Origin: Collybiopsis luxurians FD-317 M1
Taxonomy: Eukaryota; Basidiomycota; Agaricomycetes; Agaricales; Omphalotaceae
DNA: 32,011 nucleotides
Direction of reading: 5' to 3'
Assembly (NCBI GenBank): GCA_000827265.1
Contig: KN834760.1
Location: 543,124 to 575,134, forward strand
The notes under the pieces were generated by a model, which searched no databases, had not been told where the DNA came from, and worked only from the letters and a program-made list of their open reading frames with translations. The translations under genes were made by a program, and so were the position numbers. This document shows, piece by piece, positions 1 to 9,491 of the stretch; within the stretch, counting starts at the first letter, position 1, and every line of letters starts with the position of its first letter.

Positions 1-960
1 GTCAGACAGATCTGCAGAGAAAGAAGGCGATGGCAGTAGTGGAATCTGCGGGGACAGCCTAGACAGTAGACTATCAGTGCAGCAAGGATCTTGACCTAAT
101 GTCATGAAGCAGTTTACAGTGGAGTGACTTTCAGGAGCACAGTAATCAGTTCAGGCAGAATCTGGTCCCAATCAACAGAGTTAATTAAATAGTCTACTGG
201 TACAAGCAGGATACTCACCTGGTCCCAATTGACAGAGAGGTCAAGATGGGGACTCAGGTTACAGGTGGTAGGTATATATACTGTAGTAAGCTGTAAGAGG
301 GACTAATGCTACTGGAGGATAAGACAAGAAACTAATGCTACTGGAAGACAATAGCTAAGTGACAGCTACAAGAATAAAAGGTATGGAGCATGTGGTCATG
401 CAACAGATGCGAGAAGAGAAACAAGGACAGTTCATTAATAAAACAATGGCAGTGGGAACAAAATAGAAAAAGAACAATGATACCATGTGGAGTGGAGATA
501 GGGAGGAGTTGTATGTCCAAAAGGTATTGATATGAAAGTTAGTCATAAATGCGGTCATGCTATGGCTCTAGAGGAAAGAATATTAACTGGACAGAATGCT
601 GGAAGGACTACATTTATTCCTTGCATTACTGTGTGGCCTTCCAACCTTGACTTACCTTTCACTGAAAGGTGGCAATGCACTTCCAGCTTTTGCAATGTCT
701 ATTTATGAGTCTCAATCAGTGAAAAGTGGGTTTAAATTTTCAAATTCCAGTGTTCACCCATGGTCAGCTTTATGTAGCCCTATCATAGAGCACCACAAAT
801 TCAGGAGTAAAGATACTCTTCCCTGATGGTGTGAATCACATTTTCCTCTGATTACCATTGGCTTTTGATTAAAATTGTATGAATAGATGTTCCAGTGCAA
901 ATATTGTATATGCTGGAGTACTTCATTCTCAGTAGTTTATTAGTTCTATTTTCTTTTTCT
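1..960. other. Gene-poor left end with short direct repeats
   Basis: I see no convincing coding exon here; the open frames are short and lack recognisable motifs. Two pairs of short direct repeats are visible. A 19-mer beginning CTGGTCCCAAT occurs at 162-180 and 219-237 with two differences, and a 14-15-mer ACTAATGCTACTGGA occurs at about 302-317 and 331-345. A TATATATAC stretch lies near 275. The composition and repeats would suit degraded transposon sequence, but no terminal repeats or transposase motif were identified. Confidence 0.4.
162..237 (+). repeat. Pair of 19-bp direct repeats
   Basis: The motif CTGGTCCCAATYRACAGAG occurs at 162-180 and again at 219-237, 57 bp apart, differing at two positions. 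A second, independent pair of about 15 bp follows at 302-345. No function is evident. Confidence 0.6.
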
Positions 961-967
961 AAGTAAG

Positions 968-1092
968 GAGGTGCGGAGCGCCGACTTAAGGGGGGGTTGG
1001 GGGCACAGCCCCCTACAAGCTGTTGACCTGTGGCGGGTGAGCACAGCGAACTCCCGTGACTCCGTCACGGGTCATAAAGCTTGTGGTATATT
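968..1092. repeat. GC-rich multi-hairpin element
   Basis: A sharply GC-rich block sits in AT-rich surroundings and is built of nested inverted repeats. A 6-bp stem with ACA loop (GGGGGC/GCCCCC) lies at 999-1013. A perfect 8-bp stem with TCC loop (CCCGTGAC/GTCACGGG) lies at 1053-1071. An outer imperfect pair, ACAAGCTGTTGACC at 1015-1028 against 1070-1084, encloses the second hairpin. It could be a small non-autonomous mobile element or the hairpin-bearing end of a Helitron, but a canonical CTRR end was not found just after the hairpin. It could also be a structured RNA or protein-binding site. Confidence 0.5.
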
Positions 1093-1636
1093 AAAAGTGC
1101 TCTCTCATGCATTATGTTATTGAATGGGTATGCAGCCGCCCAGAGTGATCGTAACACATGACGCCAATTATCCCTATTTTACTTATCTTCAGTTGAAATC
1201 ATCCATTAACTCGGTGGACCAGAGATTAGCCGACGGTTTCAATCTGTCAATTAATTTGGTCGCCAATAGGTCCTCAGTTCTTGCTGAACTTTTCAAGCTA
1301 GATCGTGCTATATAGCAGTATACGTACACCTGTATGACTGATTTAAGAAAGAAATGCGAAATGTCACTGCCCTCCTCAACATACAGCCGACATTGACACC
1401 TTCATTACGGAGGGCGGTTCCTTGGTTCCTTTTAAGTAATAATGTTTCGCAAATCAACAGTTCTGTTATATACACGTACGAAAAAGACAGTGTCAGTATA
1501 TGTATGGTCATCGGTGCGCCGTATAAATGTCATCATTTACATAAGTACATAAGCCTGAACCGCATGTCTCTTTTCTTTCGCCTTGCCCATTTTCCCAACC
1601 AAACACTGCTCATTGTTCCAAATTGTTAACTAACCT
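1093..1636. other. Upstream region of DUF6534-like copy 1
   Basis: This is intergenic sequence leading into copy 1. A TATA-like TATAAAT lies at 1522-1528, about 109 nt before the chosen ATG. TATA-like boxes lie at comparable distances before copies 2 to 5. Short open frames here have no recognisable motifs. Confidence 0.4.
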
Positions 1637-3464
1637 ATGGACGCTGCAAACCCGCAACATGGCAGCGCGCATACAGTTGTAGGCCCACTGCTCATTGCCG
1701 TGACGGTATGCCGGTCTTCTTTCGACTCGATATTACTGGCTCCCAACGCGGTGCAAATAGCTCAACACTTTCCTCTACGGTATATGTTTCTTGCAATTCG
1801 TAAGGTATTTCACGTCTGGGACCCAAGATCGCCTTCCAATGAGGTAGGTGTCTTTCAAGTACATTCTTTCGAAGTTTCTTATATCAGTATCTGTCAAGGT
1901 TGTTAATTGCTTGGGAGGTGATCATTGACACGTTCCATTCCGCATTATTGGTGTACATGATCTGGCAATATGCCATCAGTAATTTCGGAAACGAAGCGTT
2001 CCTCCTCGAGGCTACTCCATGGTCATTAATCTCAAATCCTGGCCTGACAGCTTTGTGCGTCTGTACGCGTCGTGATATGAGTCCACATTAACATGAACCA
2101 TCAGGTCTGCATGTCCTATCCAGGCCTTTCTTTCATATCGGGTCAAAAAGCTTTCAGGTTCTTGGATTGTTTTCATTCCTCTGTTGATCCTCTCTCTCGC
2201 CGAGGTATGCCTTTCCCTGTTTGAAGCTGAAGGCTTGTGATTCATCAAGACGGTAATTACGCTGCAACTTAGGGAGCTCTAGGCCTCGCAACGGCAGCGA
2301 AAGGGTTGCAAGCCAAGAGGTAAGTACTAATTACTTGGCTTCATTTTTTGCGAACAAGTCTAATCTGAATCATTTCCTGCAGTTTGCCGGAGATGCTACG
2401 CACCTTTCCCATGTTAGAGAGGTAAGATGCTTGGACAATTTCGACTCGTTGAGCTCTCATGTAGGCTTTGAAACATCCAGTTTTACAGCTGTCTCTGTCG
2501 CAACCGATGTCACGATTAGGTTAGTGGGTGTAACCCCTATATCTAGTTCAGAACGTGGCTTACGGTCATATTCCTAGCGCAACTCTCATTTTTTACTTGC
2601 GCAAAAGAAACACTGGTTCTCGCCGTACGTACTTGGCCGATTCAATCCTCCAGATTTTATATTCATGACATGAATTTAGCCACGGACCATCTTATCTCGC
2701 GATTGATACGCGGGACGATCGAAAGTGCTTCTTTGGCGAGTATCTTCGCTGTGCGTTATGCTGCAGTATGGGACGTGTTGAGGAAGACGCTGACTAGATT
2801 CTGTAGATCATGCTTCCTATTTCTGGCGTATGGTACTATCATTCCCAGAATTGAGCTTGGTCTGACCGATGGTTCTGCAGACTGTATGGCCCTCTACAAC
2901 AATTGTCACGGTGTTCTCGCTCGTGCGTCCGTCTTCTTATTATTAAAATGACTATTGACATTGCAGTAAACCAGCCAATGGGCAGGATTTACACGTGCGC
3001 GCAGTCTGACATTGCTTGAATCTGAGTCGATCCATCTGACCTTTTCTGAATGCAGAAGTACATTTTTAGCGGTAACATCTCGACGACATGGACATCTTAC
3101 TTGCTGTTGATGATTTTAATGTCTTGTAGATCCTAAATTCTAGACACAACCTGCTAAGGAAGCTTCATGACGATTTCCGTGGCAAGACAACTGATCCTGA
3201 GGTACGTTTTGGTGTCGAACACCGGTTAACAGTCAAGAGCTCACATGAAGCTCATACGTCCAGCTGGTCTGCCCAGAACGAACGACGGGCGAAATTTCCT
3301 TCAGTCGCCAGAGCAGTGAGTCTCTTGGCGTCCCCAGTTTGAATGCCACTACTGCGAATTATCCAAATTCGAGTGCCAATTTGACGGACATTGAGACTCT
3401 GCAAATTTCTGCGTCTTCGTACGACGGCGGTCTAGTCCTGATTCAACAACCAGGGGTCCACTAG
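1637..3464 (+). CDS. DUF6534-like multi-pass membrane protein, copy 1
   Basis: This spliced gene encodes an Agaricomycete seven-helix protein with a C-terminal DUF6534-type domain; no biochemical function is known to me. Early exons inferred from GT-AG sites are 1637-1705, 1761-1843, 1899-2054, 2105-2204, 2273-2319, 2383-2421, 2481-2519, 2578-2624 and 2680-2750, followed by several short ones. In order they give a first helix, the motif LNTFLYGICFLQF, a helix containing WEVIIDTFHSALLVYMIWQY, SACPIQAFLSYRVKKLSG, then VATDVTI, the tract LIFYLRKRNTGS, TDHLISRLIRGTIESASLAS, PMGRIYT and an ILNSRHNLLRKLHDD tail. The last intron ends at the CAG near 3260 and opens a Ser/Thr-rich cytoplasmic-type tail containing LTDIETLQ, ending with TAG. 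No disabling change was found, so this copy appears intact. Exon ends in the middle part are approximate. A TATA-like box is at 1522. Confidence 0.72.
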
Positions 3465-3704
3465 ACTTATCCCAAGGTGAATCCAAATATTCCTTGGACA
3501 AATTTGATTTCTCCTAAACCATCTCTGCAGACAAAATTCACGTCTGAGCTAAATAATGGGGAGACCATTACCTGAGGAATTTAAGAGATTACTACTATCC
3601 TGTTCCATGCCTCATCCGTTGTTATGAAGAATCAATTCAGTCCATCTGGACTTCGAGCATTTAAAATACATGTTTGCATTCGAAAGCAACAATTACAACT
3701 ATTT

Positions 3705-4376
3705 CTAGGCACCATACTCCGGCGGATTATCGATAGCTACATCGCCGACTAGAGTAACTGAACTTGATTCGGCGGGGGACGTGTAACTCGCTGAGTAGAA
3801 TGATGATAAGCCTGCTGATCTAAGCTGTGTAACATGCGAAAAGAACATACGCAGGTCGTCTTCTTGTGCTGCCTGTCTTCTCATATAAATAGCTCGCTCT
3901 CTCGTTTTCTCCAAGAGAGCCACAAACTGGAACATAGCTTGATTCTTGAATCGAAGCTCGACACTAGTTCCATCGGTCAAGCCACCTCCGGATGAAGGTT
4001 TGATATCGAATGTCAGATAATTTGCTCCGAATGTGGGTTGTTCAAATCGAGTAGATATAATAGATGGCAAGGGAACCGTTAATGAGTCGAATGACGAATC
4101 TGGAGAGGATGTGAATAAAAACTAGCAAGACCGATTAGTAACGGATATAAAATTCGTTGGATTAGAACGCACACGACGATCTGTCAGCCATATTCTGCCC
4201 ATTGCCTTAAGTTTCTGAGCGCCTCCAGATCCGCCAGCTGAACTATTCCCTTCCGGTGGAATATCGGGTATAACGAGGATGAGTTCAGCCCCCGAATCGA
4301 TTGTGGATATTATACTTTCATTTGGTAACGGTATGGGTTCCCGAGTCGCATTGAGCATTGCACAGTTCAGAGCCAT
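3705..4376 (-). CDS. WBP2-like GRAM-domain protein with PPxY motif
   Basis: Two exons, 4376-4173 and 4121-3705, joined by a 51-nt GT-AG intron in phase 0, give about 206 residues. The start MALN matches the start of animal WBP2. The exon junction lies inside the GRAM/PH-like fold: the first exon ends KAMGRIWLTDRR and the second opens FLFTSSP, corresponding to WBP2 'GTVYLTPYRVIFLS'. The hallmark FEQPTFGANYLTFDIKP corresponds to the WBP2 'QPVFGANYIKG' segment, and the C-terminus holds NPPEYGA, a PPxY WW-domain ligand. WBP2 proteins bind lipids through GRAM and WW proteins such as Nedd4-type E3 ligases or YAP; a Rsp5-like partner in fungi is inference. A second intron (GTATGT at about 3836, about 36 nt) is possible near DDLR, but reading through also stays open. 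The gene is convergent with copy 1. Confidence 0.8.
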
Positions 4377-5760
4377 GGCGGTAGTTAGCAGGCAACAGAT
4401 GGCACAGCCGCGGCGATGCGTCACTTGCAATTGGGCGCTTAAATTTCCCCTTGGCGCTTGACTTCCATCTCAACGCTATCAGTGCCACGGAGTGAAAGAT
4501 TTAGTACCAGTTTCTAGCGAGATTTTGGATGACAAGTCCCGTATTTGAAAAATGCAAACTAATATTAGCTCTACTCTAACCCTTGCCCATCCATAATGCC
4601 CCGCCCGAGCAATACCATTCTCAGTGTGACATGTCTTGGAAGTTGGCCACGAGATCTCATATCTTATACTGGCGCAATATGCGAATGGGCCAACAAAAGC
4701 AGAGAAAATCTCCAGTACCGAAACAACGGCGACCTCTGCTCGGTTCCTTCCTTTGCCCGAGTATGGAATTGCTATCCTATGTAAGTAGCTGGCTTGCTAG
4801 CGGCATTTACGCTGAATACTTTTAAATTGATGGGTACTACCAGCTCAAGGCCATTGCCAATCGGCACAATCCTATTTCATTAGCTGTAGCCCCAGTGTAA
4901 GAGCAGCATTTCAAAGAAAGAGATCGCGGATATATTGGGGTCCCGGGTACTCCTTGATTCTATGTCGAATAGACGTGTCTACTCTTTACTGTAGACAAGC
5001 AGGCCCAAAAAGTATGAAGCGCTTTCCATTTGAAATTTTCCACGGCTCTTCCATACTTACAGTCATCTCACGTCGGCGTGTTTGTCTATAAAAACCCTTT
5101 GAATGCATCGTCAGACCAGTGTAGCTTCAATTTCATACCTGAGAGTCTATCAGACGAGACGTATCATCAATCACCGCCGAGAACGGCGTAGATCAGCTAG
5201 TGATACAAGTCAAACCACGGAAAACTTTGGCTTTTTAAGATGTCGTTGCATCATGCCAGATGATTAAAGTTTTCGCGGCGTTCACCATGAATCTGGGTTT
5301 GTGCGTAGCTATCAAGAAATTTATTTCTATCTAGGGGTAAGTCATATAGCATTCTCAGCCCTGCTCAAGCTCCTTCATTTCTGTTGCCGATCCCGAAAAT
5401 ATTTTGCTCCCGATTCAGGTTGGAATGCTGCAACTCATTTGAACTCATTTGGCAATTCGTCCCTAGTAAAGTATTCATGAATCTCGACCACACGGGTTTT
5501 TTTCTATGCATGTATACATAATCTCCGTTCCATCCGAACTAGTACACTTTCGGAACCTGTAATCTCACGATTATACTGCATGGAAGGCTGTCATAAGTAA
5601 AATCGCTTTCATTGATCTTAAATCAGGGTAGGACGACGGAGTTGGGTAGGTATAAGTTTTCAAAGTATCTTGCGATAGACGACGTCGTCCACTCTTCTTG
5701 ATTTGCTCGCTCCGCTAAAATTTTTCCCGGCCCTACACTTAGGCACTTCAAACCCAAGTC
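4377..5760. other. Intergenic region with upstream sequence of copy 2
   Basis: No recognisable coding exon was found. The short open frames at 4583-4825 overlap each other in two frames and show no motif. The segment from about 4970 onward resembles the region upstream of copy 3 in patches (for example GTAGACARGCAGGC near 4992 and 8478). The two regions also share the 14-mer at 5270-5283. TATAAGTTTT at 5651-5660 is the likely core promoter of copy 2, about 110 nt before its ATG. Confidence 0.45.
5270..5283 (+). promoter_or_regulatory. Conserved upstream 14-mer of copy 2
   Basis: TTTTCGCGGCGTTC is found 491 nt before the ATG of copy 2, and the identical 14-mer is found 471 nt before the ATG of copy 3 (9021-9034). 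The two flanking sequences have diverged considerably. Preservation of this block could mean a regulatory site, or simply a chance island in a tandem duplication. Confidence 0.35.
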
Positions 5761-7582
5761 ATGAATGCCACAAGTCCTGTTCCAGACATCGACATAGCTA
5801 TGACAGTGGGATCGCTGCTAGTCGCAGTCATGGTACTGAGTGAACGATGTTTTTAAGGTTAACCTCATTCTTATTGCGACACTAATAGTTTAATGCCTCC
5901 TGTATGGCCTCTGCTTTCTGCAATTTATAACATATTTCACATCGGGGACTCGAGATCGAATGGCAATAAAGTAAGGAGTTATATCGTTCACTCCTACACT
6001 AGTTTTCTGATCAATAACCTTTACTGACCAAGGTTAATGATCGCTTGGGAGTTATTCATTGACACTGCCCACACTGCGTTATCGGTGTACATGCTTTGGG
6101 CATATGTCGTTGATAATTTCGACAGCAAAGCATACATCCTCACAAATCCATGGCATTTAACTTTCCCTCCTGCATTGACAGCTTTGTAAGTCGATAAAAG
6201 CACCCTGGTATATTTCCCCTACTCACTTGAACCTTCAAATCGATTTCCAGGAGTGCTTGCCCCATCCAAATCTTCTTATCTCTTCGTGTCAAAAAGCTTT
6301 CAGGCCGTTGGATTGTGTTCGCCGCTCTTGTGACTCTCACACTCATTGAGGTACGTGCTCTATAAGCATGGAAATCATTCTGTTAACTCATTACCAACTT
6401 CAATGACAAAGGGAAGTCTAGTCATCGCAACATCAGTAATTTATACACAGGCAAAGAAGTGGGCATCTTATTTTGTTCTGGCTCCCAAATCTCAGTCAAT
6501 TCTACAGCTGGACCGTAGCCAAACGCTATAACCCGCTGGTAGACAGGTGTGATTCCTCCGCTCAGATAACCTTCTCTATTAAGCACTAATACTTCAAAGC
6601 ATTTAGTTCTCGAGCCGTGACGGCAGCGACCGACATAGCAATCAGGTGACTTGACCATTCTACAATGCCACATCGACGCTCAATATCAATTTTCTAGTGC
6701 ATGTCTCATATATTACTTGCAAAAAAGTCGAAATGGACTTCCTCGTAAGTGTTATAGATCGCTTTCACTTGGTTGTTTGGATTACTACTCAGGATGTTAA
6801 ATAAAGAGACGGATTATCTCATCTCTCGGTTTATACGTGAAGCCATTGAAACCGGTTCTTTTGCAAGTCTCTTTGCTGTGCGTCAGGCCCATTAGCCTCA
6901 AGGGAGATGCTGACGGACATTTGTAGATCTTGATCATCATTACCGTGGCATGTCCCCTATTATCCATACGCTCGAAGAAGTCGATGATGACAGTTAGCCC
7001 AAACAGAATCTCCAGCAGCATGCAGTGCAGCTGATCTTTATGGTGTTCTCTATTGTAAGTTCATTTATGATTCATTTTTCGTGCGCATACCGACGTTATG
7101 CCATGTCAGCCGATGGGCAGGATATACACGTACGTGGGCCCCCTTGCACTGTCCGGACTGCGTGTCATTACTTTCTGATACTTCCGGTATAGAAATACAT
7201 TTTTAGCCGTATGTCTCCACATTTGGCTTCTTCTTTGATAATATTTATCTCTCGTTTTTGAAGATCCTGAACTCCCGGCAAAGCCTGCGTAGGGAGCTTC
7301 ATGATAATTCATACACGAAAAGCACCGTAACTCAGGTATGTTCAGACCTTGGGGGGAGTTTCTCGAAGACTGAGAATATCATACAAATAGAGTTATGGAT
7401 CGAACTTGGAGCCTGTCTCTCAAGAATCAAGAATACACCAAAATCATTCCATCGTTAGCCAGGGCCGAACGGGGACCAGTGGCGTTATTAGCAACCGCAT
7501 CACTACCACTGGTCAAAGTCTAAGTATAGCGTTGACAGAGATCGAAGACCTGACTCTGCCTTCGAGTGCTGGTAGCATCTAG
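5761..7582 (+). pseudogene. DUF6534-like membrane protein, copy 2, frameshifted
   Basis: This is a paralog of the neighbouring seven-helix proteins and is closest to copy 3 (both start MNAT). Exons can be traced by homology: first exon to the ATG before GTACTG at about 5833, a second exon at about 5888-5970, WELFIDTAHTALSVYMLWAY, SACPIQIFLSLRVKKLSG, ATDIAI, the RLIRE-type helix, PMGRIYT and NSRQSLRRELHD. A final exon from about 7390 gives a Ser/Thr-rich tail containing LTEIEDL and ends with TAG. In the second exon copies 1, 3, 4 and 5 read LNTFLYG after the splice acceptor. Copy 2 reads TTTAATGCC then TCCTGTATGG, one base shorter, which puts a TAA in the needed frame. All other exons seen look usable, so the break is recent, or is a sequencing error, or is bypassed by different splicing. 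Confidence 0.62.
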
Positions 7583-8764
7583 AGTCGGAATCTTCAATAC
7601 AGAGTCTAAATGGTCCTGACCCGTCCATATGCCGGTTGCTTGTGATTGTTTTTACTTTGATTTTGTCGCTCGTTTGTACATCCGAAGGAATGTTTCAGGT
7701 ATCTCGAATATCTCAATTTTTTGGGTCATACTGCTTCTTCATCTCCCTTCCATTTCCCAGTGTTTCTTGCCTGTAAAGGTAGCTTAATATGTACTGATAT
7801 TTGTACTGAGTTATATACATTACGATTGTTCACTTGATCATACTCGTTTTCAGCTCCGAGTCGTGCCTCTTCGGCTCTTTCTGGTTTGGCTGTACTGCAC
7901 TAGACGTCTCACCAATGAATTGCAAATGAATTATTTCTAGTTCTTACTTCCTCTTCTTCATGACCAGGTCTGACTTGAAGTTTAAAATGATGCATTTCTT
8001 GTAACGGTCTGGTTGCAAGTAAGACTATGAGTTATGAAGCCACCAGCGACGGTGCTATATGTCGTTCAAAGGTGGGAATTTTATTACCAATAGTGGCATA
8101 ACGAGTCCGCTGCAACTATCCATATATGGGAAAATCCTCATCTAAATTTGAGCAGACGCTCCCAATGCGATGGCATCAATTCTTTATTCTTCCGGATTTT
8201 GCCTAGTATTGCAATTCTTTGTTTCATTGGTGTCTACGTGTGCGCGTCACTCTTGCCATTCGTTCCGTGTCCTCAACAGTTCGGGCTTTGCAGTCTGTAG
8301 ACGGAAACCATCAGATCAACAATTTTCGTCTAAATACGAAGGTCTTACTTAAGAACGCTCAAGCTTATCGACTTTCAGTAGGTCACCCTCGACTCGACGC
8401 AACGGCAGAACACGAAAAGGGTTGCGCATGTAACTTAATATATGATGTTCAATCGTCCACTGTTAATGTTCACCGTAGACAGGCAGGCATTTCTTGTGGA
8501 CATCTTAATAGCCAATGAGCGACCTTGCGGAAAGAGCGCCATTTCCATAACTGTTCTAGATAGCTTTGGATTATCCTTGTGCGTTCTGGGAAGGTATAGC
8601 ATTCACGTATCCGATTTTCACGTGTGAATGGCTGAAGATCCGTCGTATTTAAAGTTCTACTTGAGTGGTAGAACATACATTGCAGCCCAGCTGAAGCCAG
8701 TGTCTGGTAAATCCTAGGAGAACGAAAGAGTAATACGTACTTTCCGTATTTGTACTAGCTTTAT

Positions 8765-8845
8765 CCTAGGAAACTCATCCGAATATCATGCACCAATAGA
8801 AGAGCTGCATGATATCTATTGGACGAGCGTAGGCTGTTTCCTAGG
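8765..8845. repeat. Nested inverted repeat
   Basis: The outer arms CCTAGGAAAC (8765-8774) and GTTTCCTAGG (8836-8845) are perfect complements. Inside them ATATCATGCA (8783-8792) pairs perfectly with TGCATGATAT (8806-8815), leaving a 13-nt loop. A further CCTAGGA lies just upstream at about 8714. The form suits a cruciform, a small foldback element remnant or a dyad binding site. Confidence 0.6.
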
Positions 8846-9020
8846 AACAATCCTTGTGTACGTTCGTAACTGAACGAGGATGCTTACGGGTCCTGTTTAA
8901 ATTGAGGCTCACCCTCAAGGTATTCAAACCGCAAAGAACGAGACAGATTAATTCCCGGCCAGAAACCTGATACCATGGAGAAAGTTTACACCTGAGAATA
9001 TAAAAGTTGTATATTCAAGG

Positions 9021-9034
9021 TTTTCGCGGCGTTC
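9021..9034 (+). promoter_or_regulatory. Conserved upstream 14-mer of copy 3
   Basis: This 14-mer is identical to the one at 5270-5283 and lies at nearly the same distance from the start codon of the adjacent paralog (471 versus 491 nt). The core GCGGCG is unusual in this AT-leaning DNA. A regulatory role is inferred only from conservation of position. Confidence 0.35.
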
Positions 9035-9491
9035 TACTTTATAAATCTCTAGTTGGATAGGGTACATAGGCTAACCGCATCTCCCGTCACTATGAGTCAC
9101 TCCCGTCCCCTCTCCTTCCGTCGTCGAGCACTCAACCTTCCTTGACTTCATAACCTCTCCATCTAGCTAGAATACAACTCTTCTAAAAATTCATTCTCAA
9201 ATTCCTCAAATGCTCCCAAATCTGTTAGGCGCTCAAAATAATTATTTTTGAATGCATAGCTTGAAAACCCGTTACCTTGGTACGCCTTCAGAATTTTTGT
9301 AGTCCCACGATTATACTCAGAGGAAAAACAAGCCTCACGGAATTATTACTTCCATAAGATCCGCCAACAGTCAACTCAGGGTCAGAGCTAGTTAGGGTAT
9401 AAGTTTTTGAGACTTTTCCTTTCGACGTTACTAATTTTCCCAGCAATACCCTGCTCAATAGCCTGAGCCCCCAGAATTTCCAACCGAAACT

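Larger units (their letters stand above)
7583..9491. other. Intergenic region upstream of copy 3
   Basis: No recognisable exon is seen. Overlapping short open frames at 8170-8676 occur on both strands and show no family motif. The region carries a nested inverted repeat at 8765-8845, the 14-mer shared with the region before copy 2 at 9021-9034, and a TATAAGTTTT box at 9398-9407, about 94 nt before the copy 3 ATG. Patchy similarity to 4970-5760 indicates that the tandem duplication unit of roughly 3.7 kb included upstream DNA. Confidence 0.45.

Noticed and set aside
1053..1092. Canonical Helitron 3' end
   Set aside because: The hairpin is suggestive, but no CTRR terminus followed by T was found at the expected distance and no Rep/helicase gene is present.
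4583..4825. Two overlapping 60-80 codon frames upstream of copy 2
   Set aside because: They occupy different frames of the same DNA, have no signal peptide or family motif, and no supporting splice structure was found.
8170..8676. Possible membrane-protein remnant between copies 2 and 3
   Set aside because: Hydrophobic stretches occur, but none of the motifs of either seven-helix family could be found, and frames on both strands conflict.
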